A stretch of 61,572 nucleotides of DNA, taken from positions 1 to 61,572 of the forward strand of contig JAPMTX010000137.1 of assembly GCA_026552855.1 (NCBI GenBank), given 5' to 3'. This DNA is from Candidatus Methanoperedens sp. (lineage in GTDB: Archaea; Halobacteriota; Methanosarcinia; Methanosarcinales; Methanoperedenaceae). The position numbers were made by a program, and so were the translations under genes. Below the pieces are notes generated by a model. It had not been told where the DNA came from and ran no database searches. It saw nothing but the letters and a program-made list of their open reading frames with translations. Shown piece after piece: positions 9,605 through 18,263 of this stretch. Within the stretch, counting starts at the first letter, position 1. Every line of letters starts with the position of its first letter.

Positions 9605-11041
9605 TTATAGATTTTTAAGCCTTGAGTCAATTGCAGACTTTGTTGCCCCGAATAATAAAACATTTGCAGCGACTCTAAGATGCTTCAGATCAGAAATTAT
9701 CCTGATAGGTTTTGAATAATATCTTTGCAGCATCCATCCAAACCTAAAATAAAACCTGCGATATGCACTTTTCTTTGCATCAATTAAGTCATTTATTGTC
9801 AAACCTTCAGGGATATATGTAGGCCATGCAGATGTCCAGTCGGTCCCGATTTCACCGCGTATGAATTTATCTGTAATATCCTTATCGATTTTCCCCTCGT
9901 TTACCGCGATATCAAAAAGTTTTGAACCAGGGAGTATTTTTGTCAGATGGATCCCTATGATATCTGCTTTAGTTCTTATTCCAATGTCCCCGGTTGCTTT
10001 AAGATCCTCTTTTGTTTCTGTTGGAAAACCCATCATAAGATAAAAATTTGATTCTATCCCATACTTTCTGCACAGGTTCGTAGCATTAATAATATCTTTG
10101 TCTCGCACCCCTTTCCTGATTATTCTATTTCTGATTCTTTCACTTCCGGATTCGATTCCAAAGAAGATTGCACGGCACCCGGCTTCAGATATTTTCTTAA
10201 AAACCTCGTCCTTTGCATCAGTTGCTCTCATTTGAGCACTCCACTCCATGGTAAGTCCTCTGGTCAGGATTTCATCACCAAGTCCGATCAGCCACTCCGA
10301 TTCAAGACCTATATTATCATCTATGAAGTCGACGTGTTTTATTCCATATTTTTTGGCTAATTCTTCCATCTCGTCGACTATGTTCTTTGCAGACCGGTTT
10401 CTAACTTTTTTTCGCTGAGGAGGTTTACTGCAAAAAACACATTCAAATGGACATCCTCTTGTAGCTAACATGGATGCGGTTTCTCTTTTATTTGCTTCTG
10501 AGGCATCGTGTGGCCCGACATAACGTATCCCTCCAAGTAATTCCCTATCCACAAAAGGTAAATCATCAATATCAGGATATTGTTTACCATAGTATAGTTT
10601 TTCTAATTTCTCACCTGACAGGACACATTGAACTATTTCATGAAAAGTAATTTCTCCTTCTCCTATTACCTGGAAATCGAAAACTGAATATCTTTCGATA
10701 AAACTAATATCGCAGCTGGCATGTATACCTCCGATCCCTATATAGGGCATATTGCCAAATTTCTCTTTTATAGCTGATGCTATTATTACAGCATTTCGTA
10801 TTCCCGGTGTCATCGAAGATATTCCAACTATAACAGGCTGTTCATTTTCAACTTCAATCAGGATATCCTCGAGTGAGAGACGCTGCGGATATGGATCAAG
10901 GATTTTGACAGAAACACCCTGTTGCTGAAGATATGCTGCAAGATACAAAATACCCAAGGGGGGAGCCGAAGTAGCATCCACAATAAACTCTTTTCCATCT
11001 GGGAAATTCGTAGGGCTATTAATTAAAATAACTTGGACCAT
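9605..11041 (-). CDS. Radical SAM protein with N-terminal B12-binding-like domain, copy 2
   Basis: The product has 478 residues. The N-terminal domain (APPLGILYLAAYLQQQGVSVKILDP, then IGIGGIHASCD) is of the cobalamin-binding type but without a DxHxxG motif. The radical SAM motif is at C197, C201 and C204 in TRGCPFECVFC, followed by GIESGSERIRNRIIRKG. A C-terminal part (about 400-478) is rich in aromatic and basic residues (YRRFYFRFGWMLQRYY). It is the second of five related proteins in the locus and is convergent with the GT-C gene at 7425. Order of domains and length match the generic B12-type radical SAM family; the reaction cannot be assigned. Confidence 0.87.
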   Translation of the reverse strand: MVQVILINSPTNFPDGKEFIVDATSAPPLGILYLAAYLQQQGVSVKILDPYPQRLSLEDILIEVENEQPVIVGISSMTPGIRNAVIIASAIKEKFGNMPYIGIGGIHASCDISFIERYSVFDFQVIGEGEITFHEIVQCVLSGEKLEKLYYGKQYPDIDDLPFVDRELLGGIRYVGPHDASEANKRETASMLATRGCPFECVFCSKPPQRKKVRNRSAKNIVDEMEELAKKYGIKHVDFIDDNIGLESEWLIGLGDEILTRGLTMEWSAQMRATDAKDEVFKKISEAGCRAIFFGIESGSERIRNRIIRKGVRDKDIINATNLCRKYGIESNFYLMMGFPTETKEDLKATGDIGIRTKADIIGIHLTKILPGSKLFDIAVNEGKIDKDITDKFIRGEIGTDWTSAWPTYIPEGLTINDLIDAKKSAYRRFYFRFGWMLQRYYSKPIRIISDLKHLRVAANVLLFGATKSAIDSRLKNL

Positions 11042-11151
11042 TGATTACCCTCGTTTAGTAGTATTATCACATATACATGAAATCTCCATAATAAATATAT
11101 GCATTCGTGCCTAAAAACAACGGGGCAGAGGCCCAAGAGATGGTCACTATT

Positions 11152-13836
11152 TTAAACTCTTCGTATATTCCACGCTAAATATCCTGTACCTATAATGAAT
11201 ATTAATATAGAAATGATACTGCCAATATAATAAATATTCTGGTACCAGAAAAATATCGTAATATCATATTCCCCTGCTTTATCGATATACCAGGCATTGG
11301 CATATCCGTTAACGGGAAAATGGTAGTTTGGAATTTCTTTTTCAAAGAGGGAAGCGAGCCAGCTTATATCCCCATCGTATAATTTCCATTTTGAATTGTA
11401 TGATTCTCCGAATACAAGCACATAGGGGCCGGATGCATTTATATGAACATTATATTTTATTGGGTTAACTTTATTATAGTGGATCTCCACTGGTGGTTTG
11501 GTTTTTTCTGTGCCCTGCAAAAGAAGATAACTTGTTCCATCGATATTTTTGACATTAAATGTGTGGTTTCCGGCTGATAATATATGCTCATTCAACTCTA
11601 TTACTTCATAATTTTCTAAATACTTCGAAGCGTTATTTGCTTGTGTCATAGGTTCTTTATCGAAGCCATAAAATACTGGACCTGTACCTCTCCTGTTAAG
11701 GACGAGCCGTACATCATATGCTCCTGATTTTGGTATTTGAATTATGTTGGGCTCTTCAGACTTTACAATCCCGCTAACTAAAGCATTGTTTGAGATTTCC
11801 CTTATTCTTTCATCCTGTGATTTTTCGACAGGATTAATATCTTGGGAAAAAAAAGTATATTTGCTAAAGTTGGGTATATCAACAAATCCAAGAGGTTTAA
11901 TGTCGCCTTCCAGATATGTCAGATCATTGGTAGCGTAAATGAAATCGTGAAAATATCTGTCATCGACACTATAGAAGTCCAGTTTACCAATAGTTTTTAT
12001 ATATTTTATCCCCTCCTGGTCGCTCAAAAACGTCTTAAGGCTCTCTAAATCTTGTTTATACCACCACGGATGGTCTTTTACTGCATAATAGTTAAAATCC
12101 TCATGAAGAAGAATGTATTTAACTCCTAATATACCCATTATTTTTTTAAAGATGTCGCCGCTGTAATTCTGGCTTTCAATCTCTTTACCAGCAGCAGTAT
12201 ACAATGTGCCAAAATTTGCAAAAATAACAGGCTTAGATGAGAACCACCTGATAATGTCACCACCTCCATAACCCTTCGTTTCACCTGTGTCTTCCCATGA
12301 GTATATGACATTATAATTTTTAGAGGTGGGCAGGGAAAATATCCGGAAATCGCCGTTCTGCTGACTAATCCAGTATTTCATCTGATAATAGTATTCTGGG
12401 ACCTTCATCCTTTCACCCGGCATGTATTTCCCACGGGGCTGGATGACATCACCTGTCCAGAACGGATAGGCAAGAACGCCAAATAGTAGTATGAAAATAA
12501 CCGCGAGCGTCCAAACAGCAATTCGTTTTCCAGTTTTATTTTCTATGAATTCATAGAAAACGAGTATACCAAGACCAACCAATACGCTATATGCTACAGC
12601 CAGTATAAATGAAAACGCGATGAAACTCATTCTGAATACAAGTGCAACCCACGGAATGTTTTTATAGACTGCTATATTCAAAATTTCAAGAGGGGGGGAC
12701 GGTCCTTTCCCCAGAAATAAAACTGTTAAAGCAAGGGCTGCAAAAAATGCAGCGATTTGTTTTGTTTTTCTATCATTTCCAAAAAGCGATGAGAATGCAA
12801 AGATAGGTATTAAAAATGTTATTAAAATAAATGGAGCGGTAAAATAGGTATCACCCCATGCATAATAGGGATCGCCGAGATAGCTACCCCCGATTGACCA
12901 CAATCCTGTTAATTTCAGTCCGCCTAAGAGTGTCACACTATTTAATTTGAATGTCTCGTAATCAGAGATGTACCCGAGGTCTGCCCGATGAGTAGCTGAG
13001 GAAAACTGATCCGCTATAGTGTAGCCAATCGGTGCTATCCAGTAAAGATTCAGAAGCAGCCAGATACCAAGAAAGAGTGAAGTGTATTTTATTGCAAATT
13101 TTCTTTTCTCAGGTTCTTTATTGATTAGAAGGTAATAAAGGAAAAAAAGAGCTATAGGAGCCCAGTGCAGCCCTACAACTACTGGCCACAGGTAGGAGTA
13201 TGCAGCTATTATAGTATAAAATAAAAGTGCGCTGAATATAAATTTAATTCCTTTTTGTTTCTCCAGACCATGGATATACATGCCCAGAATAAGAGGAGCG
13301 TAAGCATACGGAGGCGGAAAGAAACCAATTGCAACGTTCCACATGATAGCCAGCGAAATTGGGTTCATCATGTAAAACAGCGAAGCAGTGATTCTGCCCA
13401 GTCTTTTGATACCCAGGACGTATGTTAAATAATACATCGAAATTCCCGATGATGCGAACCATATATAGAAAAAAGACTTTTCAAAAAACTCTACCGAGAG
13501 CCCTAAGATTTCTGTAATTGCCCCGTAAAGACCGTAAATAAATAAACCAGCATGCTGGACTGGTGCGGTGTATCCTATCGAGACTGTATCGTCCCAGGTG
13601 TACTGAGTTAAATAAAAATATTTTATGCGGTCAATTATCAGCCCAAGGTCTCCGGAATTGATAAGATAATTGCCACGAAACCACGTAATAGACAAAAAGC
13701 TGATAGCCAATATTATGCATAAATCGATTACTATGTATTTACCTGGCAAGAAACTATAATTAATTTTATCTTTAATGCCAGTGAATGCTAGGTGAATGCT
13801 TCCGTGATCGTTTTTTCCGGTGTTCTCAGCTTTCAT
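11152..13836 (-). CDS. Large polytopic membrane protein with extracytoplasmic C-terminal domain, probably GT-C superfamily
   Basis: The product has 894 residues. About a dozen hydrophobic helices occupy residues 30-460; the first outer loop carries acidic residues (NSGDLGLIIDRIKY). A mostly soluble, beta-rich region of about 370 residues follows (from EYYYQMKYWISQQNG), and a single helix near the C-terminus (IGSIISILIFIIGTGYLAW) returns it to the membrane. This is the plan of large archaeal and actinobacterial GT-C-like proteins (AftD/YfhO-like). I could not assign it to one family with certainty. A polymerising or side-chain glycosyltransferase is plausible from context. It begins at ATG 13836 and lies in a long leftward array. 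Confidence 0.7.
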   Translation of the reverse strand: MKAENTGKNDHGSIHLAFTGIKDKINYSFLPGKYIVIDLCIILAISFLSITWFRGNYLINSGDLGLIIDRIKYFYLTQYTWDDTVSIGYTAPVQHAGLFIYGLYGAITEILGLSVEFFEKSFFYIWFASSGISMYYLTYVLGIKRLGRITASLFYMMNPISLAIMWNVAIGFFPPPYAYAPLILGMYIHGLEKQKGIKFIFSALLFYTIIAAYSYLWPVVVGLHWAPIALFFLYYLLINKEPEKRKFAIKYTSLFLGIWLLLNLYWIAPIGYTIADQFSSATHRADLGYISDYETFKLNSVTLLGGLKLTGLWSIGGSYLGDPYYAWGDTYFTAPFILITFLIPIFAFSSLFGNDRKTKQIAAFFAALALTVLFLGKGPSPPLEILNIAVYKNIPWVALVFRMSFIAFSFILAVAYSVLVGLGILVFYEFIENKTGKRIAVWTLAVIFILLFGVLAYPFWTGDVIQPRGKYMPGERMKVPEYYYQMKYWISQQNGDFRIFSLPTSKNYNVIYSWEDTGETKGYGGGDIIRWFSSKPVIFANFGTLYTAAGKEIESQNYSGDIFKKIMGILGVKYILLHEDFNYYAVKDHPWWYKQDLESLKTFLSDQEGIKYIKTIGKLDFYSVDDRYFHDFIYATNDLTYLEGDIKPLGFVDIPNFSKYTFFSQDINPVEKSQDERIREISNNALVSGIVKSEEPNIIQIPKSGAYDVRLVLNRRGTGPVFYGFDKEPMTQANNASKYLENYEVIELNEHILSAGNHTFNVKNIDGTSYLLLQGTEKTKPPVEIHYNKVNPIKYNVHINASGPYVLVFGESYNSKWKLYDGDISWLASLFEKEIPNYHFPVNGYANAWYIDKAGEYDITIFFWYQNIYYIGSIISILIFIIGTGYLAWNIRRV

Positions 13837-13893
13837 TCATAATCATCTGCCCTACAAGTAAAAAATGTTCTTTGTGATAATATAATAAAACCT

Positions 13894-14766
13894 CTATTGT
13901 TTGGTTATCCAATATACTACTGCTCCACCGAATCTTTTTAAGAATGTTTTCTCCAATAAAAAACTTTCCAGACTAAATAAAAAGATCAGCCTGCGCTCAG
14001 AGAAAAGGATTTTTATGAGCGGAATTACCTGGAAGAGCATATAGATGTAACCACTAAAAAGAGAGTGCTTCTCCTGTCTAAGTATTGTTAAGTTGTTTTG
14101 TAAAATGTTTCTCTTTAGAGTTTCTGCTCTAAAAGAAGTAATCATTGGAATATCGCAATCATCCAGTAAATAATCGTTATCTATGCAGCCCTTAATGCCT
14201 TTAGGTAAAAACTTAAATACCTTTATTAAAAATTTTCTTGCCGGATTATCTGAAGTGAGTTCAACAATCACGCCCATCCCATCGTCTTTCATGGCTTTAT
14301 TTACTTGGTCAAGAGCCCTGTGTATATTCGGGACATGATGCAGTATCATGATCGCCATTACGCCATCAAATGTTTTATTATGAAATGGTAAATTTTCTGC
14401 ATCGCACAAAACAAAGCTAACTTTGTCTTCGATATTTTGATTTTTAAGTATTTTTTTGCTTGTTTTTATGCTTTCAAGCGATGTATCTATACTAACTATT
14501 TTTATATCCTGTGCTATAGATGCTGCGAATAATGTATGTTCTCCTCTCCCGCATCCCAGCTCAAGTATCAAGCCTCTTGAGGGGATTTTACCTATGATCT
14601 CAACTATCGAATCCTCAGCGTACCTTACCTTTTTCTCATCCATTGATACAAAAAACCGGTAAAACAGATCCTTGTCTTTGGAAGCATCGGTCTTTTTAGA
14701 GAAGTTATTAAAAAACCCCATCTGGGCTTTCTTATAATAAATTTCCTTCTCATTTTTCAGGCTCAT
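13894..14766 (-). CDS. Class I SAM-dependent methyltransferase
   Basis: This 290-residue protein has motif I LILELGCGRGEHTLF near residues 65-79, the acidic position in VSIDTSLESI, motif FVLCDAENLPF and MILHHVPNIHRAL, a complete UbiE-type methyltransferase core. The last 80 residues contain two hydrophobic stretches (YIYMLFQVIPLIKIL and LIFLFSLESFLL), suggesting membrane attachment and therefore a lipid-linked substrate. It lies 30 bases upstream of the stop-side of the next leftward radical SAM gene's neighbour group and is the third methyltransferase of the glycan locus. The acceptor is unknown. Confidence 0.83.
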   Translation of the reverse strand: MSLKNEKEIYYKKAQMGFFNNFSKKTDASKDKDLFYRFFVSMDEKKVRYAEDSIVEIIGKIPSRGLILELGCGRGEHTLFAASIAQDIKIVSIDTSLESIKTSKKILKNQNIEDKVSFVLCDAENLPFHNKTFDGVMAIMILHHVPNIHRALDQVNKAMKDDGMGVIVELTSDNPARKFLIKVFKFLPKGIKGCIDNDYLLDDCDIPMITSFRAETLKRNILQNNLTILRQEKHSLFSGYIYMLFQVIPLIKILFSERRLIFLFSLESFLLEKTFLKRFGGAVVYWITKQ

Positions 14767-14796
14767 TATATCCTCTTATCCTCATACAACCAATGA

Positions 14797-16401
14797 TTAA
14801 TTACCTCTCTTCTCCCTCAGCTCAAAATGAGTAACAAACCTGTCCATTGCCATCTCGTAAACCGATTTTCGCATGGCAGATGCAAGCCGCAGGGCGTATC
14901 TTAAATCTTCAAAAGATCTTATTTTTCTTGCCACTCTTAACGGGTTAAGAAAGCTCTTCAGCCTCTGTCTCATGAACGCGGCATATGCCGATGAGAGATA
15001 ACCCTGTAATTCAGACCGTGTAAAATGCTTCGTGTCCGTACCCCTACTTGCCAGCGCCTGCCCAAGTTGAGCGTATTGCTCTTCAGTGGCTGCTGTTGCG
15101 GCTTCTCCAAATATCCAGTCAAAATCCAGCAGTCCTTCTTTTTTAAATATTTCGTAAACCTTTGTTCCTGGGAAAGGTCCAAGAAGGAAAAAAATTACAA
15201 AATCGCTATCCGATTCGACTGCAAAATTGATGGTATCTTTAATAGAGTTCTCCTCTTCGTACGGGAAGCCTATTATGAACGTGCAAAGAGTCCAGAGACC
15301 TATACGGTTCGCGTGCTTTATTATCTGCTTCGCCTGGTCAAGCGGGAACGTTTTCCCTATAAATTCCCTTGTCTTGATATTGCCGGATTCAATCCCGAAT
15401 GTCAGCCTGTAGCAACCCGCTCTTTTCATTTTATTAAGCAGTTCTTCGTTCAGCCTCCAGTGAGCTATCCCGTTCGGAGTTGCCCATTTTACATCTATTT
15501 TTCGCTCAATGATCTCATCGCATATTTCGTTAAGTCTTTTGGCTGATGCTCCTATATTATCGTCTAGAAAATGGATTTCCCTGATGCCATAATTATTTAC
15601 CAAGAACTCTATTTCATCCACGACTTTTCTTGCGCTGCTGCCCCTCCATTTATTCCCCCAGACAGAGTGTATCGAGCAATAAACGCAATTATAAGGACAC
15701 CCTCTGCTGCTTATAAGAGTAGTTAAAGGATGCCGCATTATGTATTTAGACTCTTTTGAATTTTCCAGATAGATCTTCATTGGAAGAAGATGCCTGGCAG
15801 GGAAGGGTATCTCATCGAGGTTATCAATATACGGTCTTGAATCATTTCTAATGATTTTATCTCCAACTCTTACTGCCGTACCCTTAATACTGGTCATATC
15901 CTCTTTTTTCTCAAACCTTTCCACAAGCTCTAAGAAAGTTAATTCGCCCTCCCCAATGACAGCAATATCGATATTTTTATCTTTCAGCACCCACTCAGGC
16001 TTTATTGAGCAGTGTGCTCCGCCCACCACCACACATATATTCGGGTTATGTTTTTTAATTATTTTTGCTGTATTATGAACGTCGGTAGCATAAGGCGTAA
16101 ACATTGAACTTATACCAACTATATCCGGCTTCCTGCTGGATATGTGCCCGATAATAGCCTCATCAGATAAACCATATCTTGTTTTACCGCTATCTCTTAC
16201 GATGTCCCTGGCACCCTCTGCTATACAATCAAGGATCTCAACGTTATAGCCTTTGGACTCAAGGTAACCTGCAATGTATGCCAGACCAAGAGGCGGGATC
16301 GGGCTTACTTTAGTCGGGTCGGGATCAAACACAGTTATGGGAGGGAATACCAAAAGAACCTTTATTTTAACACCTTCGCTCAAATTATATTTTTCATCCA
16401 T
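14797..16401 (-). CDS. Radical SAM protein with N-terminal B12-binding-like domain, copy 3
   Basis: The product has 534 residues, the longest of the five in this locus. The cobalamin-type domain (PPLGLAYIAGYLESKGYNVEILD, then VVVGGAHCSIKPEW) lacks DxHxxG. The radical SAM motif is C235, C239, C242 in SRGCPYNCVYC, followed by HFLDDNIGAS and FGIESGNIKTREFIG. A C-terminal segment of about 100 residues carries many Arg and Ala residues. Its start overlaps the epimerase stop by 22 bases, so the two are probably coupled in translation. Together with its neighbours this hints at a modification of a sugar nucleotide or a lipid-linked sugar, but the substrate is not shown. Confidence 0.87.
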   Translation of the reverse strand: MDEKYNLSEGVKIKVLLVFPPITVFDPDPTKVSPIPPLGLAYIAGYLESKGYNVEILDCIAEGARDIVRDSGKTRYGLSDEAIIGHISSRKPDIVGISSMFTPYATDVHNTAKIIKKHNPNICVVVGGAHCSIKPEWVLKDKNIDIAVIGEGELTFLELVERFEKKEDMTSIKGTAVRVGDKIIRNDSRPYIDNLDEIPFPARHLLPMKIYLENSKESKYIMRHPLTTLISSRGCPYNCVYCSIHSVWGNKWRGSSARKVVDEIEFLVNNYGIREIHFLDDNIGASAKRLNEICDEIIERKIDVKWATPNGIAHWRLNEELLNKMKRAGCYRLTFGIESGNIKTREFIGKTFPLDQAKQIIKHANRIGLWTLCTFIIGFPYEEENSIKDTINFAVESDSDFVIFFLLGPFPGTKVYEIFKKEGLLDFDWIFGEAATAATEEQYAQLGQALASRGTDTKHFTRSELQGYLSSAYAAFMRQRLKSFLNPLRVARKIRSFEDLRYALRLASAMRKSVYEMAMDRFVTHFELREKRGN

Positions 16402-17318
16402 TCAACCTCTTCAGTCAGCCCTTCGTATATCCCGTTTTTAGGAGAATAACCAAGTATCTTTCGGGCTTTTGTTATATCAGCCGAAGTATGGGTCACGTCG
16501 CCCTTCTGGGCTTCCTGATAACTCACATTCGCTTCCAATCCTGTTATTTGCTCTATCATTTTAATCACCTGGTTGATGCTTACCTGTGAGCCCCCTCCGA
16601 TATTGAAAATATCTCCTGCACTTTCGCTCAACATCGCCAGCAGGTTTGCCTCCACCACGTCCTGGATAAAAGTAAAATCCCTTGTCTGGTTTCCACTGCC
16701 ATAAACAGGGCATGGATTACCCTTAAGGACCGCCCTGGTGAATATGTTAAAAGCCATATCAGGACGCTGCCCTGGTCCGTAAACAGTGAAATACCTGAGG
16801 GAGATGGTTGGGATATTGAAATTTTTCCAGTACAGGTAGCACAGGTGCTCGGCAGCGAGCTTGGACACGCCATACGGTGAAATAGGCATGGGCGCGGTTT
16901 CTTCATTTGTAGGATAAGCCTCCGCATCTCCATATACCGATGAAGATGACGCATAGACAAATTTTTTTAACTTGATTTTTTTAGAAGCCTCAAGAAGCCT
17001 CTGGGTACAGATGATATTGTTCTGGACATAAATACCGAAATCTCTCCCCCAGCTCTTTCTAACTCCCGCCTGTGCAGCCTGGTGTAAAATATAATCTGAC
17101 CCTTTTATGCACTTCTCAAGGTCCAGGTCAAGTAGATCATTTTCTATAAATGTAAAATTGTCACCTTCCAGGATTTTTTCAATATTTGCTTCTTTGAGTG
17201 CTCTTGGATAATAATCGGTAAAGCAATCTATGCCTGTGACTTTATAGCCTTCTTTGAGCAGCCGTTCCGCTATATGCGACCCAACGAACCCTGCAACACC
17301 GGTGACCAGACATTTCAT
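16380..17318 (-). CDS. NAD-dependent nucleotide-sugar epimerase (extended SDR family)
   Basis: This 312-residue protein has the NAD(P) Rossmann motif GxxGxxG at G7, G10, G13 (GVAGFVGSH), the ASSSSVYG serine loop at 125-131 and the catalytic Tyr150/Lys154 pair (YGVSK). The sequence IDCFTDYYPRALKEANI and the substrate-loop RYFTVYGPGQRPDMA resemble UDP-glucose/UDP-glucuronate 4-epimerases (WbpP, GalE-like). It should convert a UDP-hexose or UDP-hexuronate at C4 in the cytoplasm. The start is ATG 17318, nine bases after the stop-side of the GT2 gene. Position-specific substrate choice is uncertain. Confidence 0.88.
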   Translation of the reverse strand: MKCLVTGVAGFVGSHIAERLLKEGYKVTGIDCFTDYYPRALKEANIEKILEGDNFTFIENDLLDLDLEKCIKGSDYILHQAAQAGVRKSWGRDFGIYVQNNIICTQRLLEASKKIKLKKFVYASSSSVYGDAEAYPTNEETAPMPISPYGVSKLAAEHLCYLYWKNFNIPTISLRYFTVYGPGQRPDMAFNIFTRAVLKGNPCPVYGSGNQTRDFTFIQDVVEANLLAMLSESAGDIFNIGGGSQVSINQVIKMIEQITGLEANVSYQEAQKGDVTHTSADITKARKILGYSPKNGIYEGLTEEVEWMKNII

Positions 17319-17327
17319 ATTATTTAC

Positions 17328-18263
17328 CTAAGGTATAATGTTCTCAACTTTCATGCCGAATGTGTACTTAATACCATCCCAGGTACCGCGCAGGTAAAGC
17401 TTAAGGAATTTCAGCCCTCCCCTGTACTGCAGTATCTTAAAGGAATACCATATTGTATATATCGGAGTGAAAATAATGAAAAAAATGATGAAATTTAAGA
17501 TGGACGCGTTTTTTTTCATGAAAATGAACCGGTTTCTGGCATAGTAGTACGCCCTGAGCGGGAACTCAAACCCCAGACTGCGTAAAGTTCCGGTTTCAAA
17601 AGTGTTTTTATGCCAGAGTTCAGCAGTCGGCACGTACATTACTTTATATCCTGCTTTTTTAACCTTGCAGCCGAAATCAGCGTCTCCGTAGGACATGAAG
17701 TAAGTCTCATCATGTCCTCCTATCTGCTCTGAAACATCCCGCCTTGCAAGGAATGCCGTAGGTGCATGGCTAGCTTCCCTGACCTGGTCATACTGTTTTT
17801 TATCAACCTCCCATGCGCCTATATTGAGCGTACGGCTGGTCAGCATGTTTATGGTCGCACCTGCGTACCATATCAGCTCTCTCTGGAAGTACGGGTACAT
17901 TTTAGGCGCTGCAATACCAACTTTTGGGTCTTTTTCTGTAAAATCCGCTAACTCGCCAAGCATGCTCCTTCCAACAGCGGTATCAGAATCAAGAAATAAT
18001 ATGTATTTACCTTGCGCTATCTTTTGTCCATCGTTCCGTCCTCCGACGATACCGCGATTGGTTTTGTTTTTGATTAGCTTAACCTGCGGGAATTTTTCAG
18101 TAATAGTTCTAACCGTCCCATCCCCGGAGTCATTATCTACTACGATAACCTCGAAATTTGGATAGTCTGATTGAAAAATCGATTGCAGGCACTCTATTAC
18201 ATCATCATTGCGGTTTCTGGTCGTTATAACCACCGAAATTAAAGGTTTAACCAATCCCGGCAC
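17328..18263 (-). CDS. Glycosyltransferase, GT2 family (WbbL/rhamnosyltransferase-like)
   Basis: The protein is 311 residues from a GTG at 18263; a TTG nine bases further in is an alternative. The GT-A domain has VITTRNRNDDVIECLQSI, VVDNDSGDGT, NRGIVGGRNDG and the metal motif FLDSDTAVG, then YGDADFGCK, typical of the WbbL/rhamnosyltransferase branch of GT2. A hydrophobic helix near the C-terminus (ILNFIIFFIIFTPIYTIWY) would attach it to the inner face of the membrane, where it adds a sugar to a lipid-linked chain. It overlaps the stop of the AsnB gene by 17 bases, so the two genes are tightly linked. Confidence 0.87.
   Translation of the reverse strand: MPGLVKPLISVVITTRNRNDDVIECLQSIFQSDYPNFEVIVVDNDSGDGTVRTITEKFPQVKLIKNKTNRGIVGGRNDGQKIAQGKYILFLDSDTAVGRSMLGELADFTEKDPKVGIAAPKMYPYFQRELIWYAGATINMLTSRTLNIGAWEVDKKQYDQVREASHAPTAFLARRDVSEQIGGHDETYFMSYGDADFGCKVKKAGYKVMYVPTAELWHKNTFETGTLRSLGFEFPLRAYYYARNRFIFMKKNASILNFIIFFIIFTPIYTIWYSFKILQYRGGLKFLKLYLRGTWDGIKYTFGMKVENIIP

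Noticed and set aside
14970-15550. Long open frames opposite the radical SAM gene at 14797
   Set aside because: They lack ribosome-binding sites and family motifs and lie inside a gene with strong motifs in another frame.
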